This document shows positions 23,021 through 30,545 of a stretch of 32,361 nucleotides of DNA, in pieces. The position numbers and the translations under genes are program-made. A model generated the notes under the pieces. It was not told the origin of the DNA. It ran no database searches and saw only the letters and a program-made list of their open reading frames with translations. Position 1 is the first letter of the stretch. Each line of letters starts with the position of its first letter. The stretch is from an uncultured Alistipes sp. (GTDB lineage: Bacteria > Bacteroidota > Bacteroidia > Bacteroidales > Rikenellaceae), in contig CATKXN010000016.1 in the NCBI GenBank assembly GCA_949840605.1, forward strand, positions 1 to 32,361, written 5' to 3'.

Positions 23021-23110
23021 ATGAACAATTTTTCGATCAATAACGCATGGTGGTGGCGCTCGCAATTTTCCGTTGTGAGTGACTCGCCGTATGCAGTTGT
23101 TGAACGATAG
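23021..23110 (+). CDS. trpL: trp leader peptide with three consecutive Trp codons
   Basis: A 29-residue ORF: MNNFSINNAWWWRSQFSV..., with TGG TGG TGG at 23048-23056 and a stop at 23108-23110. It begins about 12 bases after the predicted start of transcription and ends 16 bases before a terminator hairpin. Three Trp codons in a row in a short ORF just ahead of trp genes are the mark of ribosome-mediated attenuation. When charged tRNA-Trp is scarce the ribosome should stall there, leaving 23072-23080 free to pair with the terminator. The frame is open further upstream, but the promoter lies inside that part, so only the ATG at 23021 can be the start. The peptide itself is likely not functional. 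Confidence 0.9.
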   Translation: MNNFSINNAWWWRSQFSVVSDSPYAVVER

Positions 23111-23161
23111 ATCAACGATAAACCAGAAAAGGGCCTGTTGTACTCACAACAGGCCCTTTTT
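23072..23161 (+). promoter_or_regulatory. trp attenuator: antiterminator segment and terminator hairpin
   Basis: Terminator: AAAAGGGCCTGTTGT (23127-23141), loop ACTC, ACAACAGGCCCTTTT (23146-23160), a perfect 15-bp stem ending in a T-run. Antiterminator: GTTGTGAGT (23072-23080), 15 bases after the last Trp codon, is perfectly complementary to ACTCACAAC (23142-23150), which is the terminator loop plus the first bases of its 3' arm. The two folds exclude each other. Pairing is read directly; control by tRNA-Trp charging is inferred from the leader peptide. I could not find a convincing third (1:2) pairing. Confidence 0.88.
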
Positions 23162-23187
23162 CGTATGCGATAATTCCATAAAAACTG

Positions 23188-24396
23188 ATGAATATGAACT
23201 ACCAGGTCGATGAGAAAGGTTATTACGGACGCTTCGGAGGCGCATACGTCCCCGAGATTCTGCACAAATGCGTCGAGGATTTGCAGCGCAGCTACCTGCG
23301 GGTGCTCGCAAGCGATTCGTTCCGCGAGGAGTACCGCACCCTGCTGCGCGATTACGTGGGCCGGCCCTCGCCCCTCTATTTCGCGCGCCGGCTGAGCGAG
23401 CGCTACGGCTGCCGCATCTACCTCAAGCGCGAGGATCTCAACCACACCGGCGCCCACAAGATCAACAACACCCTCGGGCAGATCCTGATCGCCCGGCGGA
23501 TGGGCAAGACGCGCATCATCGCCGAGACGGGGGCCGGGCAGCACGGCGTGGCCACGGCCACGGTCTGCGCGCTGATGAACATGCCCTGCGTGGTCTACAT
23601 GGGGCGGACCGACGTCGAGCGTCAGCAGGCCAACGTCCGGAAGATGGAGATGCTGGGCGCGACGGTCGTGCCCGTGACCTCGGGCAACATGACGCTGAAG
23701 GACGCCACCAACGAGGCCATCCGTGACTGGTGCTGCCACCCCGCGGACACGTTCTACATCATCGGATCGACGGTGGGTCCTCACCCTTATCCCGACATGG
23801 TGGCGCGTCTGCAGTCGGTCATCAGCGAGGAGATCCGCGTACAGCTGCAGGAGAAGGAGGGCCGCGACTATCCCGACTACCTGATGGCCTGCGTCGGCGG
23901 CGGCAGCAACGCCGCGGGGACCGTCTACCACTACCTCGGCGACGAGCGCGTGAAGATCGTGCTGGCCGAGGCCGGAGGCGAAGGGCTCCTCTCGGGACGC
24001 AGCGCGGCGACGATCCAGCTGGGGCGCGAAGGCATCATCCACGGCGCCCGCACGCTGGTCATGCAGACCGAAGACGGGCAGATCGAGGAGCCGTATTCGA
24101 TCTCGGCGGGCCTCGATTATCCCGGCATCGGTCCGCTGCACGCCAATCTCGCGCAGACGGGGCGCGCGAAGGTCGTCGCCGTCGATGACGACGAAGCGCT
24201 GCGCGGGGCTTTCGAACTGACACGCCTCGAAGGGATCATCCCCGCCCTCGAAAGCGCCCACGCCCTCGGCGCGCTGCCCGGGATGAAGTTCCGGCCCTCG
24301 GACGTGGTGGTGCTGACCGTCTCGGGCCGCGGCGACAAGGACATGGAGACCTATCTTGCCAACATGGACCGTCCGGAGATCTCCGGCAATTTGTAA
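23188..24396 (+). CDS. trpB: Tryptophan synthase beta chain
   Basis: A 402-residue PLP enzyme that condenses indole with serine to give tryptophan, working in a tunnel-linked complex with TrpA. Seen: GRFGGAYVPE (14-23), KREDLNHTGAHKINN with PLP-binding Lys91, GAGQHGVATAT, VGGGSNAAG (phosphate-binding loop), and SGRGDKD near the end. Length is typical of the TrpB1 type that pairs with TrpA. ATGs at 23188 and 23194 are both possible; the first is chosen. Having trpB first, apart from trpA at the end of the operon, is an arrangement seen in Bacteroidetes. It lies directly after the attenuator. Confidence 0.97.
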   Translation: MNMNYQVDEKGYYGRFGGAYVPEILHKCVEDLQRSYLRVLASDSFREEYRTLLRDYVGRPSPLYFARRLSERYGCRIYLKREDLNHTGAHKINNTLGQILIARRMGKTRIIAETGAGQHGVATATVCALMNMPCVVYMGRTDVERQQANVRKMEMLGATVVPVTSGNMTLKDATNEAIRDWCCHPADTFYIIGSTVGPHPYPDMVARLQSVISEEIRVQLQEKEGRDYPDYLMACVGGGSNAAGTVYHYLGDERVKIVLAEAGGEGLLSGRSAATIQLGREGIIHGARTLVMQTEDGQIEEPYSISAGLDYPGIGPLHANLAQTGRAKVVAVDDDEALRGAFELTRLEGIIPALESAHALGALPGMKFRPSDVVVLTVSGRGDKDMETYLANMDRPEISGNL

Positions 24397-24418
24397 AATC
24401 CGTAAAACAGCCAATACC

Positions 24419-25819
24419 ATGTATCGATTCACAACGGCCACCAAAAAACTCCTCGGAGACCTGCACACGCCGGTCAGCCTCTACCTCAAACTCCGCGATG
24501 TCTATCCGCAGTCGGCGCTGCTCGAAAGTTCCGACTACCACGGCGGCGAGAACAGCCTTTCGTTCATCGCCTTCCGCCCCCTTGCCCGCATCGGCGTGAA
24601 CCACGGCGATGCGGTCATGGAATACCCCGACGGCCGAAGCGACGCGAAGCCCCTCGGCGAAACCTATGCGGCGGCGGACGCGCTGAAAGAGTTCCTCGCC
24701 GGATTCCGCGTCGACGGCGACGGGAGCGAACGCTGCGGCCTCTTCGGCTACACGGCGTTCGACGCGGTGCGCTATTTCGAGCACATTCCCGTCCGGGAGT
24801 TCCACCACCGCGATTCCGACGCCCCCGACATCTGCTACATCCTCTACAAGTACCTGCTGGTGTTCGACCACTTCAGGAACGAGCTGTCGATCATCGAACT
24901 GTGCGCCGACGGCGAGCGGGACCACATCCGCGAGGTCGAAATGCTGATCGAAAACCGCAACTTCGCCTCGTACGACTTCCGCACGCTCGGCGAGCGCCGT
25001 TCGGACGTCGCCGACGAAACCTACCGGGAGATGGTCCGCGAGGGCGTGCGGCACTGTCTGCGCGGCGACGTGTTCCAAATCGTGCTGAGCCGCCGTTTCG
25101 AACAGCCTTTCCGGGGCGACGATTTCAAGGTCTACCGCGCGCTGCGGAGCATCAACCCCTCGCCCTACCTCTTCTATTTCGACTTCGGGGGTTTCCGCAT
25201 CTTCGGCTCCTCGCCCGAAACGCACTGCAGGATCGAAAACGGCCGCGCCTCGATCGACCCCATCGCGGGCACGGCGTTCCGGTCCGGGAACTCGGCGCTG
25301 GACCGCGAGCGGACCGAACGGCTCCTGGCCGATCCCAAGGAGAACGCCGAACACGTCATGCTGGTCGATCTCGCGCGCAACGACCTGAGCCGCAACGCCC
25401 ACGGCGTGAAGGTCGATTTCTACCGCGACGTGCAGTATTACAGCCACGTCATCCACCTCGTCTCGCGTGTCAGCGGGGAGATCGACGCCGACAGCGACCC
25501 CATTCGCACTTTCATCGACACCTTCCCGGCCGGAACGCTGAGCGGGGCTCCCAAAGTGCGGGCCATGCAGCTCATCTCGGAGATCGAGCCCCGGAACCGC
25601 GGCGTCTACGGCGGGTGCATCGGCTTCATCGGGTTCGGCGGCGATCTCAACCAGGCCATCGCCATCCGCACGTTCGTCAGCCGCAACAACACGCTCTACT
25701 ATCAGGCCGGGGCGGGCATCGTCTCGAAGAGCGACCCCGAACGCGAATTGCAGGAGGTGTCGAACAAGCTCGGCGCGCTGGACAAAGCCATCCGCGAGGC
25801 CGAAAAACTGATCCATTAA
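24419..25819 (+). CDS. trpE: Anthranilate synthase component I
   Basis: A 466-residue enzyme that makes anthranilate from chorismate with ammonia supplied by TrpG: the committed step of tryptophan synthesis. Seen: LLESS (34-38), the tryptophan-binding motif that makes the enzyme feedback-sensitive; SSPETHCRIENGRASIDPIAGT; DPKENAEHVMLVDLARND; TFPAGTLSGAPK; and GFGGDLNQAIAIRT, all conserved chorismate-site segments. Thus the pathway is expected to be controlled both by attenuation and by feedback. The frame is open to 24356, but the ATG at 24419 is used because it falls after the trpB stop and begins a normal TrpE. The trpG gene follows after 18 bp. Confidence 0.95.
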   Translation: MYRFTTATKKLLGDLHTPVSLYLKLRDVYPQSALLESSDYHGGENSLSFIAFRPLARIGVNHGDAVMEYPDGRSDAKPLGETYAAADALKEFLAGFRVDGDGSERCGLFGYTAFDAVRYFEHIPVREFHHRDSDAPDICYILYKYLLVFDHFRNELSIIELCADGERDHIREVEMLIENRNFASYDFRTLGERRSDVADETYREMVREGVRHCLRGDVFQIVLSRRFEQPFRGDDFKVYRALRSINPSPYLFYFDFGGFRIFGSSPETHCRIENGRASIDPIAGTAFRSGNSALDRERTERLLADPKENAEHVMLVDLARNDLSRNAHGVKVDFYRDVQYYSHVIHLVSRVSGEIDADSDPIRTFIDTFPAGTLSGAPKVRAMQLISEIEPRNRGVYGGCIGFIGFGGDLNQAIAIRTFVSRNNTLYYQAGAGIVSKSDPERELQEVSNKLGALDKAIREAEKLIH

Positions 25820-25837
25820 CCGCAAAAAAACGAAGCC

Positions 25838-26410
25838 ATGAAATGTCTGCTTTTCGATAATTACGACTCGTTCACCTACAACCTGCGGCACATGCTGCTG
25901 GAGCTGGGCCTCGAAGTCGACGTGCGCCGCAACGACCGCATCGCGCTGGACGAGGTCGCCGCCTACGACCGCATCGTGCTCTCGCCCGGCCCCGGCATTC
26001 CCTCCGAAGCGGGGCTGCTGCTGCCGCTGATCCGGCGTTACGCCGCCTCCAAACCCATGCTGGGCATCTGCCTCGGCGAACAGGCCATCGGCGAGGCGTT
26101 CGGCGCCCGACTGGAGAACCTTTCCGAAGTCCACCACGGCGTCTGCTCGGACATCCGCGTCGTGGCCGGCGATCCGCTCTTCGACGGGCTGGGGACGGGG
26201 TTCCGCGCCGGGCGCTATCATTCGTGGGTGGTTTCGGCCGAGGGGCTTCCCGACTGTCTGGAAGTCACGGCCACCGACCGCAACGGCCTGATCATGGGTC
26301 TGCGCCACAAGACCTATAACCTGCGGGGTATCCAGTTCCACCCCGAATCGGTCCTCACGCCGCAGGGCAAGACCATTCTGGCGAACTGGATCACGAAATG
26401 CAACCGATAA
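25838..26410 (+). CDS. trpG: Anthranilate synthase component II (glutamine amidotransferase)
   Basis: A 190-residue class I glutamine amidotransferase that releases ammonia from glutamine for TrpE. Seen: DNYDSFTYNL (7-16), LSPGPGIP (48-55), the nucleophile Cys78 in GICLGEQAIGEAFG, and His168/Glu170 in FHPESVLTPQG, completing the triad. The residue after CLG is Glu81, where family members usually have His (GHQ); this position is outside the triad, so activity is probably kept. It is a stand-alone protein, not fused to trpE or trpD. Its place between trpE and trpD argues for anthranilate rather than p-aminobenzoate synthesis, though one subunit may serve both. Confidence 0.93.
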   Translation: MKCLLFDNYDSFTYNLRHMLLELGLEVDVRRNDRIALDEVAAYDRIVLSPGPGIPSEAGLLLPLIRRYAASKPMLGICLGEQAIGEAFGARLENLSEVHHGVCSDIRVVAGDPLFDGLGTGFRAGRYHSWVVSAEGLPDCLEVTATDRNGLIMGLRHKTYNLRGIQFHPESVLTPQGKTILANWITKCNR

Positions 26411-26423
26411 ACACAACCGAACC

Positions 26424-27419
26424 ATGAAAGATTTGCTATACCGCCTTTTCGAACACCAGTACATGGACCGTTCGGAGGCACAACAGGTCCTGGCGGGCAT
26501 CGCCGCCGGGAAATACAACCCCGAGCAGATTTCGGCGCTGATCACCGTCTTCCTCATGCGCAGCATCTCGGTCGAGGAGCTGGCCGGATTCCGCGACGCG
26601 CTGCTCGAAATGCGCCGTCCGGCGGACCTCTCGGCGTATGAGCCCATCGACATCGTCGGCACGGGAGGCGACGGCAAGAACACCTTCAACATCAGCACCG
26701 CGGCTTCGTTCGTGGTTGCCGGAGCGGGTTACAACGTCGTCAAGCACGGCAACTACGGCGCCACCTCGGTCAGCGGCGCGAGCAACGTCATCGAGCGTCA
26801 CGGCGTGCGGTTCACCGACGATCCCGACCGCCTGCGGGCCTCGCTCGACGCCTGCCGCATCGCCTACCTCCACGCCCCGCTGTTCAACCCCGCGATGAAG
26901 GCCGTGGCCCCGATCCGCCGGAACCTCGCCGTGCGCACGTTCTTCAACCTGCTGGGGCCGCTGGTCAATCCCGCGCTGCCGAAATACCAGCTCCTGGGGG
27001 TCTACAACCTCTCGCTTTTCCGCCTCTACAACTACGCCTACCAGTCGGGCGGCACGCGCTTCGGGGTGGTTTACAGCATGGACGGCTACGACGAGATATC
27101 CCTCACCTCGGAATTCAAGGTCGCCACGCCCGACAAGGAGCAGGTCTTCACCCCCGAGCAGATCGGGTTCGACCGCTGCCGCCCCGAGGAGCTTTCGGGC
27201 GGCGACACCCCCGAGGAGGCCGCGCGCATCTTCGACGCCGTGCTCAACAACACCGCTTCCGCCGCCCGGCGCGACTGCGTCGTGGCCAACGCCGCCTTCG
27301 CCATCCGGGTGATCTGCCCCGAAAAGGAGGTCGCGGAGTGTCTCGCCGAGGCGCGCGAATCGCTCCTCGGCGGAAAAGCCGCCGCAGTGTTCCGGAAATT
27401 CGTGGAAATCAACAGCTGA
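26424..27419 (+). CDS. trpD: Anthranilate phosphoribosyltransferase
   Basis: A 331-residue enzyme that joins anthranilate to phosphoribosyl pyrophosphate, giving N-(5-phosphoribosyl)-anthranilate. Seen: VGTGGDGKNTFNIST (78-92, PRPP-binding), VVKHGNYGATSVSGASNVIE, HAPLFNPAMKAVAPIR, and FNLLGPLVNPA, all standard for the family. Length is normal and there is no fused TrpG domain. It starts 13 bp after trpG and ends 5 bp before trpC. Confidence 0.96.
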   Translation: MKDLLYRLFEHQYMDRSEAQQVLAGIAAGKYNPEQISALITVFLMRSISVEELAGFRDALLEMRRPADLSAYEPIDIVGTGGDGKNTFNISTAASFVVAGAGYNVVKHGNYGATSVSGASNVIERHGVRFTDDPDRLRASLDACRIAYLHAPLFNPAMKAVAPIRRNLAVRTFFNLLGPLVNPALPKYQLLGVYNLSLFRLYNYAYQSGGTRFGVVYSMDGYDEISLTSEFKVATPDKEQVFTPEQIGFDRCRPEELSGGDTPEEAARIFDAVLNNTASAARRDCVVANAAFAIRVICPEKEVAECLAEARESLLGGKAAAVFRKFVEINS

Positions 27420-27424
27420 ACGAT

Positions 27425-28240
27425 ATGGACATTCTGGAAACCATCACAGCCAACACGCGCCGCGAGGTCGCCTGGCAGAAACAGACGCTTCCCGTCGATG
27501 CGCTGCTCCGGCTCGGTTCGCCGTGGCTCGCCGAGGCGCCGCGCTCGATGCGCCGCGCGCTGGAGGAGTCCGAAACGGGCGTCATCGCCGAATTCAAACG
27601 CCGATCCCCGTCGAAAGGATGGCTCCACGAGGATGCGAAGGTCGAAGCCGTCGTCCCGGCCTACGAAGACGGAGGCGCCTCGGCCTGCTCGGTGCTGACC
27701 GACGGTGCGTTCTTCGGCGGATCGACGGAGGATTTGAAGCAGGCCCGCCGGCTGGTCCGCCTGCCTCTGCTGCGCAAGGATTTCGTCGTAGACGAATACC
27801 AGCTCTACCAGGCCCGTGCGGCGGGAGCCGCCGCCGTGCTGCTGATCGCCGCGGTGCTGTCGCCCGAAGCGTGCCGCCGCCTCGCCCGCACGGCACATGA
27901 ACTGGAACTCGAAGTGCTGCTCGAAGTGCACACCCCGGAAGAGCTTACCCGCCTGAACGGATATGTCGATATGCTCGGGGTCAACAACCGCGATCTGGGC
28001 ACGTTCCATACCGACGTCGAAAATTCGTTCCGGATGGCCGACCTGCTTCAGCGCGAGGTCGGCGGCGGGGAGGGCCCTCTGCCGGTCTCCGAAAGCGGCA
28101 TTTCCGACCCGGAGACCGTCGTGCGCCTGCGCGAAGCGGGATTCCGGGGATTCCTGATGGGCGAAGCCTTTATGAAGAGCGACGATCCGGGACGCGCGCT
28201 GGCGGAGTTCATCGCCCGGCTTAACGCGGCACGGCCATGA
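27425..28240 (+). CDS. trpC: Indole-3-glycerol-phosphate synthase
   Basis: A 271-residue beta/alpha-barrel enzyme that closes the indole ring: carboxyphenylamino-deoxyribulose phosphate to indole-3-glycerol phosphate. Seen: AEFKRRSPSKGW (55-66) with the catalytic Glu56 and Lys58, PLLRKDFVVDEYQ, LLEVHTPEEL, LGVNNRDLGTF, and SESGISDPE. The frame is open to 27338 inside trpD, but the ATG at 27425 begins the family N-terminus. It overlaps trpF by 4 bp (ATGA), so translation is coupled. It is not fused to trpF, unlike the E. coli protein. Confidence 0.96.
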   Translation: MDILETITANTRREVAWQKQTLPVDALLRLGSPWLAEAPRSMRRALEESETGVIAEFKRRSPSKGWLHEDAKVEAVVPAYEDGGASACSVLTDGAFFGGSTEDLKQARRLVRLPLLRKDFVVDEYQLYQARAAGAAAVLLIAAVLSPEACRRLARTAHELELEVLLEVHTPEELTRLNGYVDMLGVNNRDLGTFHTDVENSFRMADLLQREVGGGEGPLPVSESGISDPETVVRLREAGFRGFLMGEAFMKSDDPGRALAEFIARLNAARP

Positions 28241-28860
28241 TCGTCAAGGTATGCGGGCTGCGCGATCCCGACAACATCCGCGCCGTCGACCGGCTGCCGG
28301 CGGACCTCTGCGGCTTCATCTTCTACCCCCGTTCCCCGCGCTGCGTACCCGACGACGAACTTCATGCCGCGGCCGTGCGCAGCTGCCGCAAGCCCGCGGT
28401 CGGGGTCTTCGTCGACGCTTCGCCCGCAGAGATGCTCCGCACGGCCCGACGCTTCGGCCTCGGGTGGCTCCAGCTCCACGGCGACGAGCCGCCCGGGGTG
28501 TGCGGGGAGCTTCGGCGGCACGGCTGCCGGATCATCAAGGCGATCCGCGTCGCATCGGCATCCGACCTCGCGGCGGCCCGGGATTACGAAACCTGCGCCG
28601 ACTACCTGCTGTTCGACACCCGCTGCGACGGCTACGGCGGTTCGGGACGACGCTTCGACTGGTCGGTGCTCGACGCCTATACGGGAAGCGTTCCGTTTCT
28701 GCTGAGCGGCGGCCTCGACGCGGAGAGCGCCGAAGCGGTCGGAAGGTTCGTCCATCCCCGTTTCGCCGGCGTGGACCTCAACAGCGGGTTCGAAACGGCC
28801 CCGGCGGTGAAAGACGCCGCTAAACTCGCGACATTCATCTCAAAAATCCAACGACCATGA
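28237..28860 (+). CDS. trpF: Phosphoribosylanthranilate isomerase
   Basis: A 207-residue barrel protein that isomerises phosphoribosylanthranilate to the carboxyphenylamino-deoxyribulose phosphate used by TrpC. Seen: MIVKVCGLRDP with catalytic Cys6, GFIFYPRSPRC, GVFVDAS, LQLHGDE, LLFDTRCDGYGGSG with the catalytic Asp, FLLSGGLD and GVDLNSGFE. Length is normal. It shares 4-bp overlaps with both trpC and trpA. This stretch is extremely GC-rich (47 of 60 bases at 28441-28500). Confidence 0.95.
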   Translation: MIVKVCGLRDPDNIRAVDRLPADLCGFIFYPRSPRCVPDDELHAAAVRSCRKPAVGVFVDASPAEMLRTARRFGLGWLQLHGDEPPGVCGELRRHGCRIIKAIRVASASDLAAARDYETCADYLLFDTRCDGYGGSGRRFDWSVLDAYTGSVPFLLSGGLDAESAEAVGRFVHPRFAGVDLNSGFETAPAVKDAAKLATFISKIQRP

Positions 28861-29657
28861 ACAGAATCAATCAGTTATTCGCTTCCGGCAGGCGGGATAT
28901 ACTCTCCGTCTATTTCTGCGCCGGGTATCCCGACCCGGAAAACACCGCCGAGGTGATCCGTGTCCTCGAAAACAACGGCGTGCAGATGATCGAGATCGGC
29001 ATCCCGTTCAGCGACCCGATGGCCGACGGGCCGGTCATTCAGCATGCGGCCCAGCAGGCCCTGCGGGGCGGCATGTCGCTCCGGAAACTCTTCGCCCAGC
29101 TGGCGAATATCCGTCCCGGCGTGCAGATCCCGCTGCTGCTGATGGGCTACCTCAACCCCGTCATGCAGTACGGATTCGAGAATTTCTGCCGTTCCTGCCG
29201 CGACTGCGGCATCGACGGCTGCATCATCCCCGACCTGCCGTTCGACGACTACCTCGCCGACTTCAAGCCCGTCGCCGACCGCTACGGCGTGAAGGTCGTC
29301 ATGCTCATCACGCCCGAGACCTCCGAGGAGCGCATCCGCCAGATCGACGCCCATACCGACGGCTTTATCTATATGGTATCGTCGGCCTCGACGACCGGGG
29401 CGCAGAGCGCATTCGACGAAGGGAAGCAGGCCTATTTCCGCCGCATCGACGCCCTCGGACTGCGCAATCCGCGCATGGTGGGGTTCGGCATCAGCAACCG
29501 CGCGACTTTCCGCGCCGCGGCGGACAACGCCGCGGGCGGTATCGTCGGCAGCCGGTTCGTCACCCTGCAGGGCGAAACCCCGGGACCGGAGGCCGCCGTC
29601 AGGAAACTGCTGGATGACCTGGAACGCACAGACAGCCCGACGGCGGCGCAGCATTAG
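28857..29657 (+). CDS. trpA: Tryptophan synthase alpha chain
   Basis: A 266-residue barrel enzyme that cleaves indole-3-glycerol phosphate to indole, which passes to TrpB, and glyceraldehyde 3-phosphate. Seen: MIEIGIPFSDPMADGPVIQ with catalytic Glu46 and Asp57 (matching Glu49 and Asp60 of E. coli), LLLMGYLNPVMQYG, GCIIPDLPFDD, FIYMVSSASTTGAQ (phosphate loop), and GFGISNRATF. It is the last gene of the operon, starts with a 4-bp overlap with trpF, and is followed by a hairpin 28 bp after its stop. Confidence 0.96.
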   Translation: MNRINQLFASGRRDILSVYFCAGYPDPENTAEVIRVLENNGVQMIEIGIPFSDPMADGPVIQHAAQQALRGGMSLRKLFAQLANIRPGVQIPLLLMGYLNPVMQYGFENFCRSCRDCGIDGCIIPDLPFDDYLADFKPVADRYGVKVVMLITPETSEERIRQIDAHTDGFIYMVSSASTTGAQSAFDEGKQAYFRRIDALGLRNPRMVGFGISNRATFRAAADNAAGGIVGSRFVTLQGETPGPEAAVRKLLDDLERTDSPTAAQH

Positions 29658-29680
29658 CGCGAAACCGCATGACCGTATGA

Positions 29681-29713
29681 AAAAAGAGGGGAGGCCGGCG
29701 ACAGCCTCCCCTC
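29681..29713. terminator. Hairpin after trpA, with its T-run on the minus strand
   Basis: GAGGGGAGGC (29686-29695), 8-nt loop, GCCTCCCCTC (29704-29713): a perfect 10-bp stem. On the plus strand an A-run precedes it but CTACATT, with no T-run, follows. Read on the minus strand it is followed by T6. It may end the trp transcript less efficiently, and it looks like a proper terminator for a leftward transcript. Confidence 0.6.
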
Positions 29714-29997
29714 CTACATTGGCACAGACAGATCGAAACATCGAGCCCCTGCAAACGCAGGTGGAACCAATCCGATTCCATATCGGGGCGGAACGGTTTC
29801 GCTGCGGGCGGCCCCGTCGGAACCCGGACGGCAGGGCGTTTCGGGCCGTTTCGGGCTGATACGACAAAAATTCGAGGTGGAAGTATTCCATGTCGGTTTG
29901 AAAAACCATTCCAGATTCCGGACCTTTGCCGCGCAAACGAAAAAATATGTAAATTTAGGATAAGGATAATGTCATCCGGCTTAAAACTTTCACGGTT
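29714..29997. other. Gene-less stretch between trp operon and unknown gene
   Basis: No convincing gene here. Read on the minus strand there are small hairpins such as CCTGC/GCAGG near 29750, ahead of the minus-facing terminator at 29681-29713. On the plus strand a weak promoter for the next gene is possible: TTTG (29925-29928), 21 bp, TAAATTTA (29950-29957), one base off the -7 consensus. Confidence 0.5.
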
Positions 29998-30423
29998 ATG
30001 AAAAAGGATAACGAGAGTCCCTATCGCATTTATCGTATCGTAAGCATCAAGAAGATCGATCGCTGGTTTTTCGACCAATACGATCATCGCAGAACCCATG
30101 CGAAAATCTATGAAACGGTCATCCTGCCCAAATTCGGGATTTGCGAAAACACGTTTCTCGATTACCGCCACGAACCCGACGAGCTGCTGGAATTGTTTCC
30201 GCAATCCGCCACCATCGAATTCTCGATGTGGCTGCCGACCATGCAGGCCAAATACATGAGTCCGGCCGAAGCGGACCGGTTCAGCCTGCTGCTCTGGGAT
30301 TCGTTCGACAAAGCTTTTCGAATTATTCTCAAGAAGGAACCGGCATGCCGGATAGATGCCGACAAGTTACTGATGTATTTGATATTCTGTATGGAAGAGA
30401 AGTCACCCGCCCGGGTGAAGTGA
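29998..30423 (+). CDS. Hypothetical protein, 141 residues, unknown function
   Basis: I do not recognise this protein. It has no signal peptide or membrane segment and looks soluble, charged and largely helical, rich in aromatic residues (WFFDQYD near residue 23, SMWLPTMQAKYM near 75). It appears to be a real gene: the ATG is preceded by a weak promoter, the frame fills the gap, a strong terminator follows within 25 bp, and no better ORF lies on the other strand. Its GC content is lower than that of the trp genes to its left. It stands alone between trpA and a convergent lipoprotein gene, so context gives no role. Confidence 0.65.
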   Translation: MKKDNESPYRIYRIVSIKKIDRWFFDQYDHRRTHAKIYETVILPKFGICENTFLDYRHEPDELLELFPQSATIEFSMWLPTMQAKYMSPAEADRFSLLLWDSFDKAFRIILKKEPACRIDADKLLMYLIFCMEEKSPARVK

Positions 30424-30444
30424 CGCGACTCGTTTTTTGAAGGG

Positions 30445-30482
30445 ATTGGCTGTCCGCATAGGTCGGACAGCCAATTTTTTTT
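30445..30482 (+). terminator. Intrinsic terminator after the hypothetical gene
   Basis: ATTGGCTGTCCG (30445-30456), 7-nt loop, CGGACAGCCAAT (30464-30475): a perfect 12-bp stem, running into eight T residues (30475-30482). It is directional for the plus strand. Confidence 0.92.
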
Positions 30483-30545
30483 CGGAGGACGCATCCCGGC
30501 ACTCAGGCTGCGGCCGACCTATAGCCTTGCCGGTCGCAGCCGTAT

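Noticed and set aside
29599..30204. Minus-strand 201-residue frame after trpA
   Set aside because: It runs antisense through the start of the hypothetical gene, across the hairpin and into trpA, with a low-complexity Cys/Arg/Pro tail. A small RNA is the better alternative.
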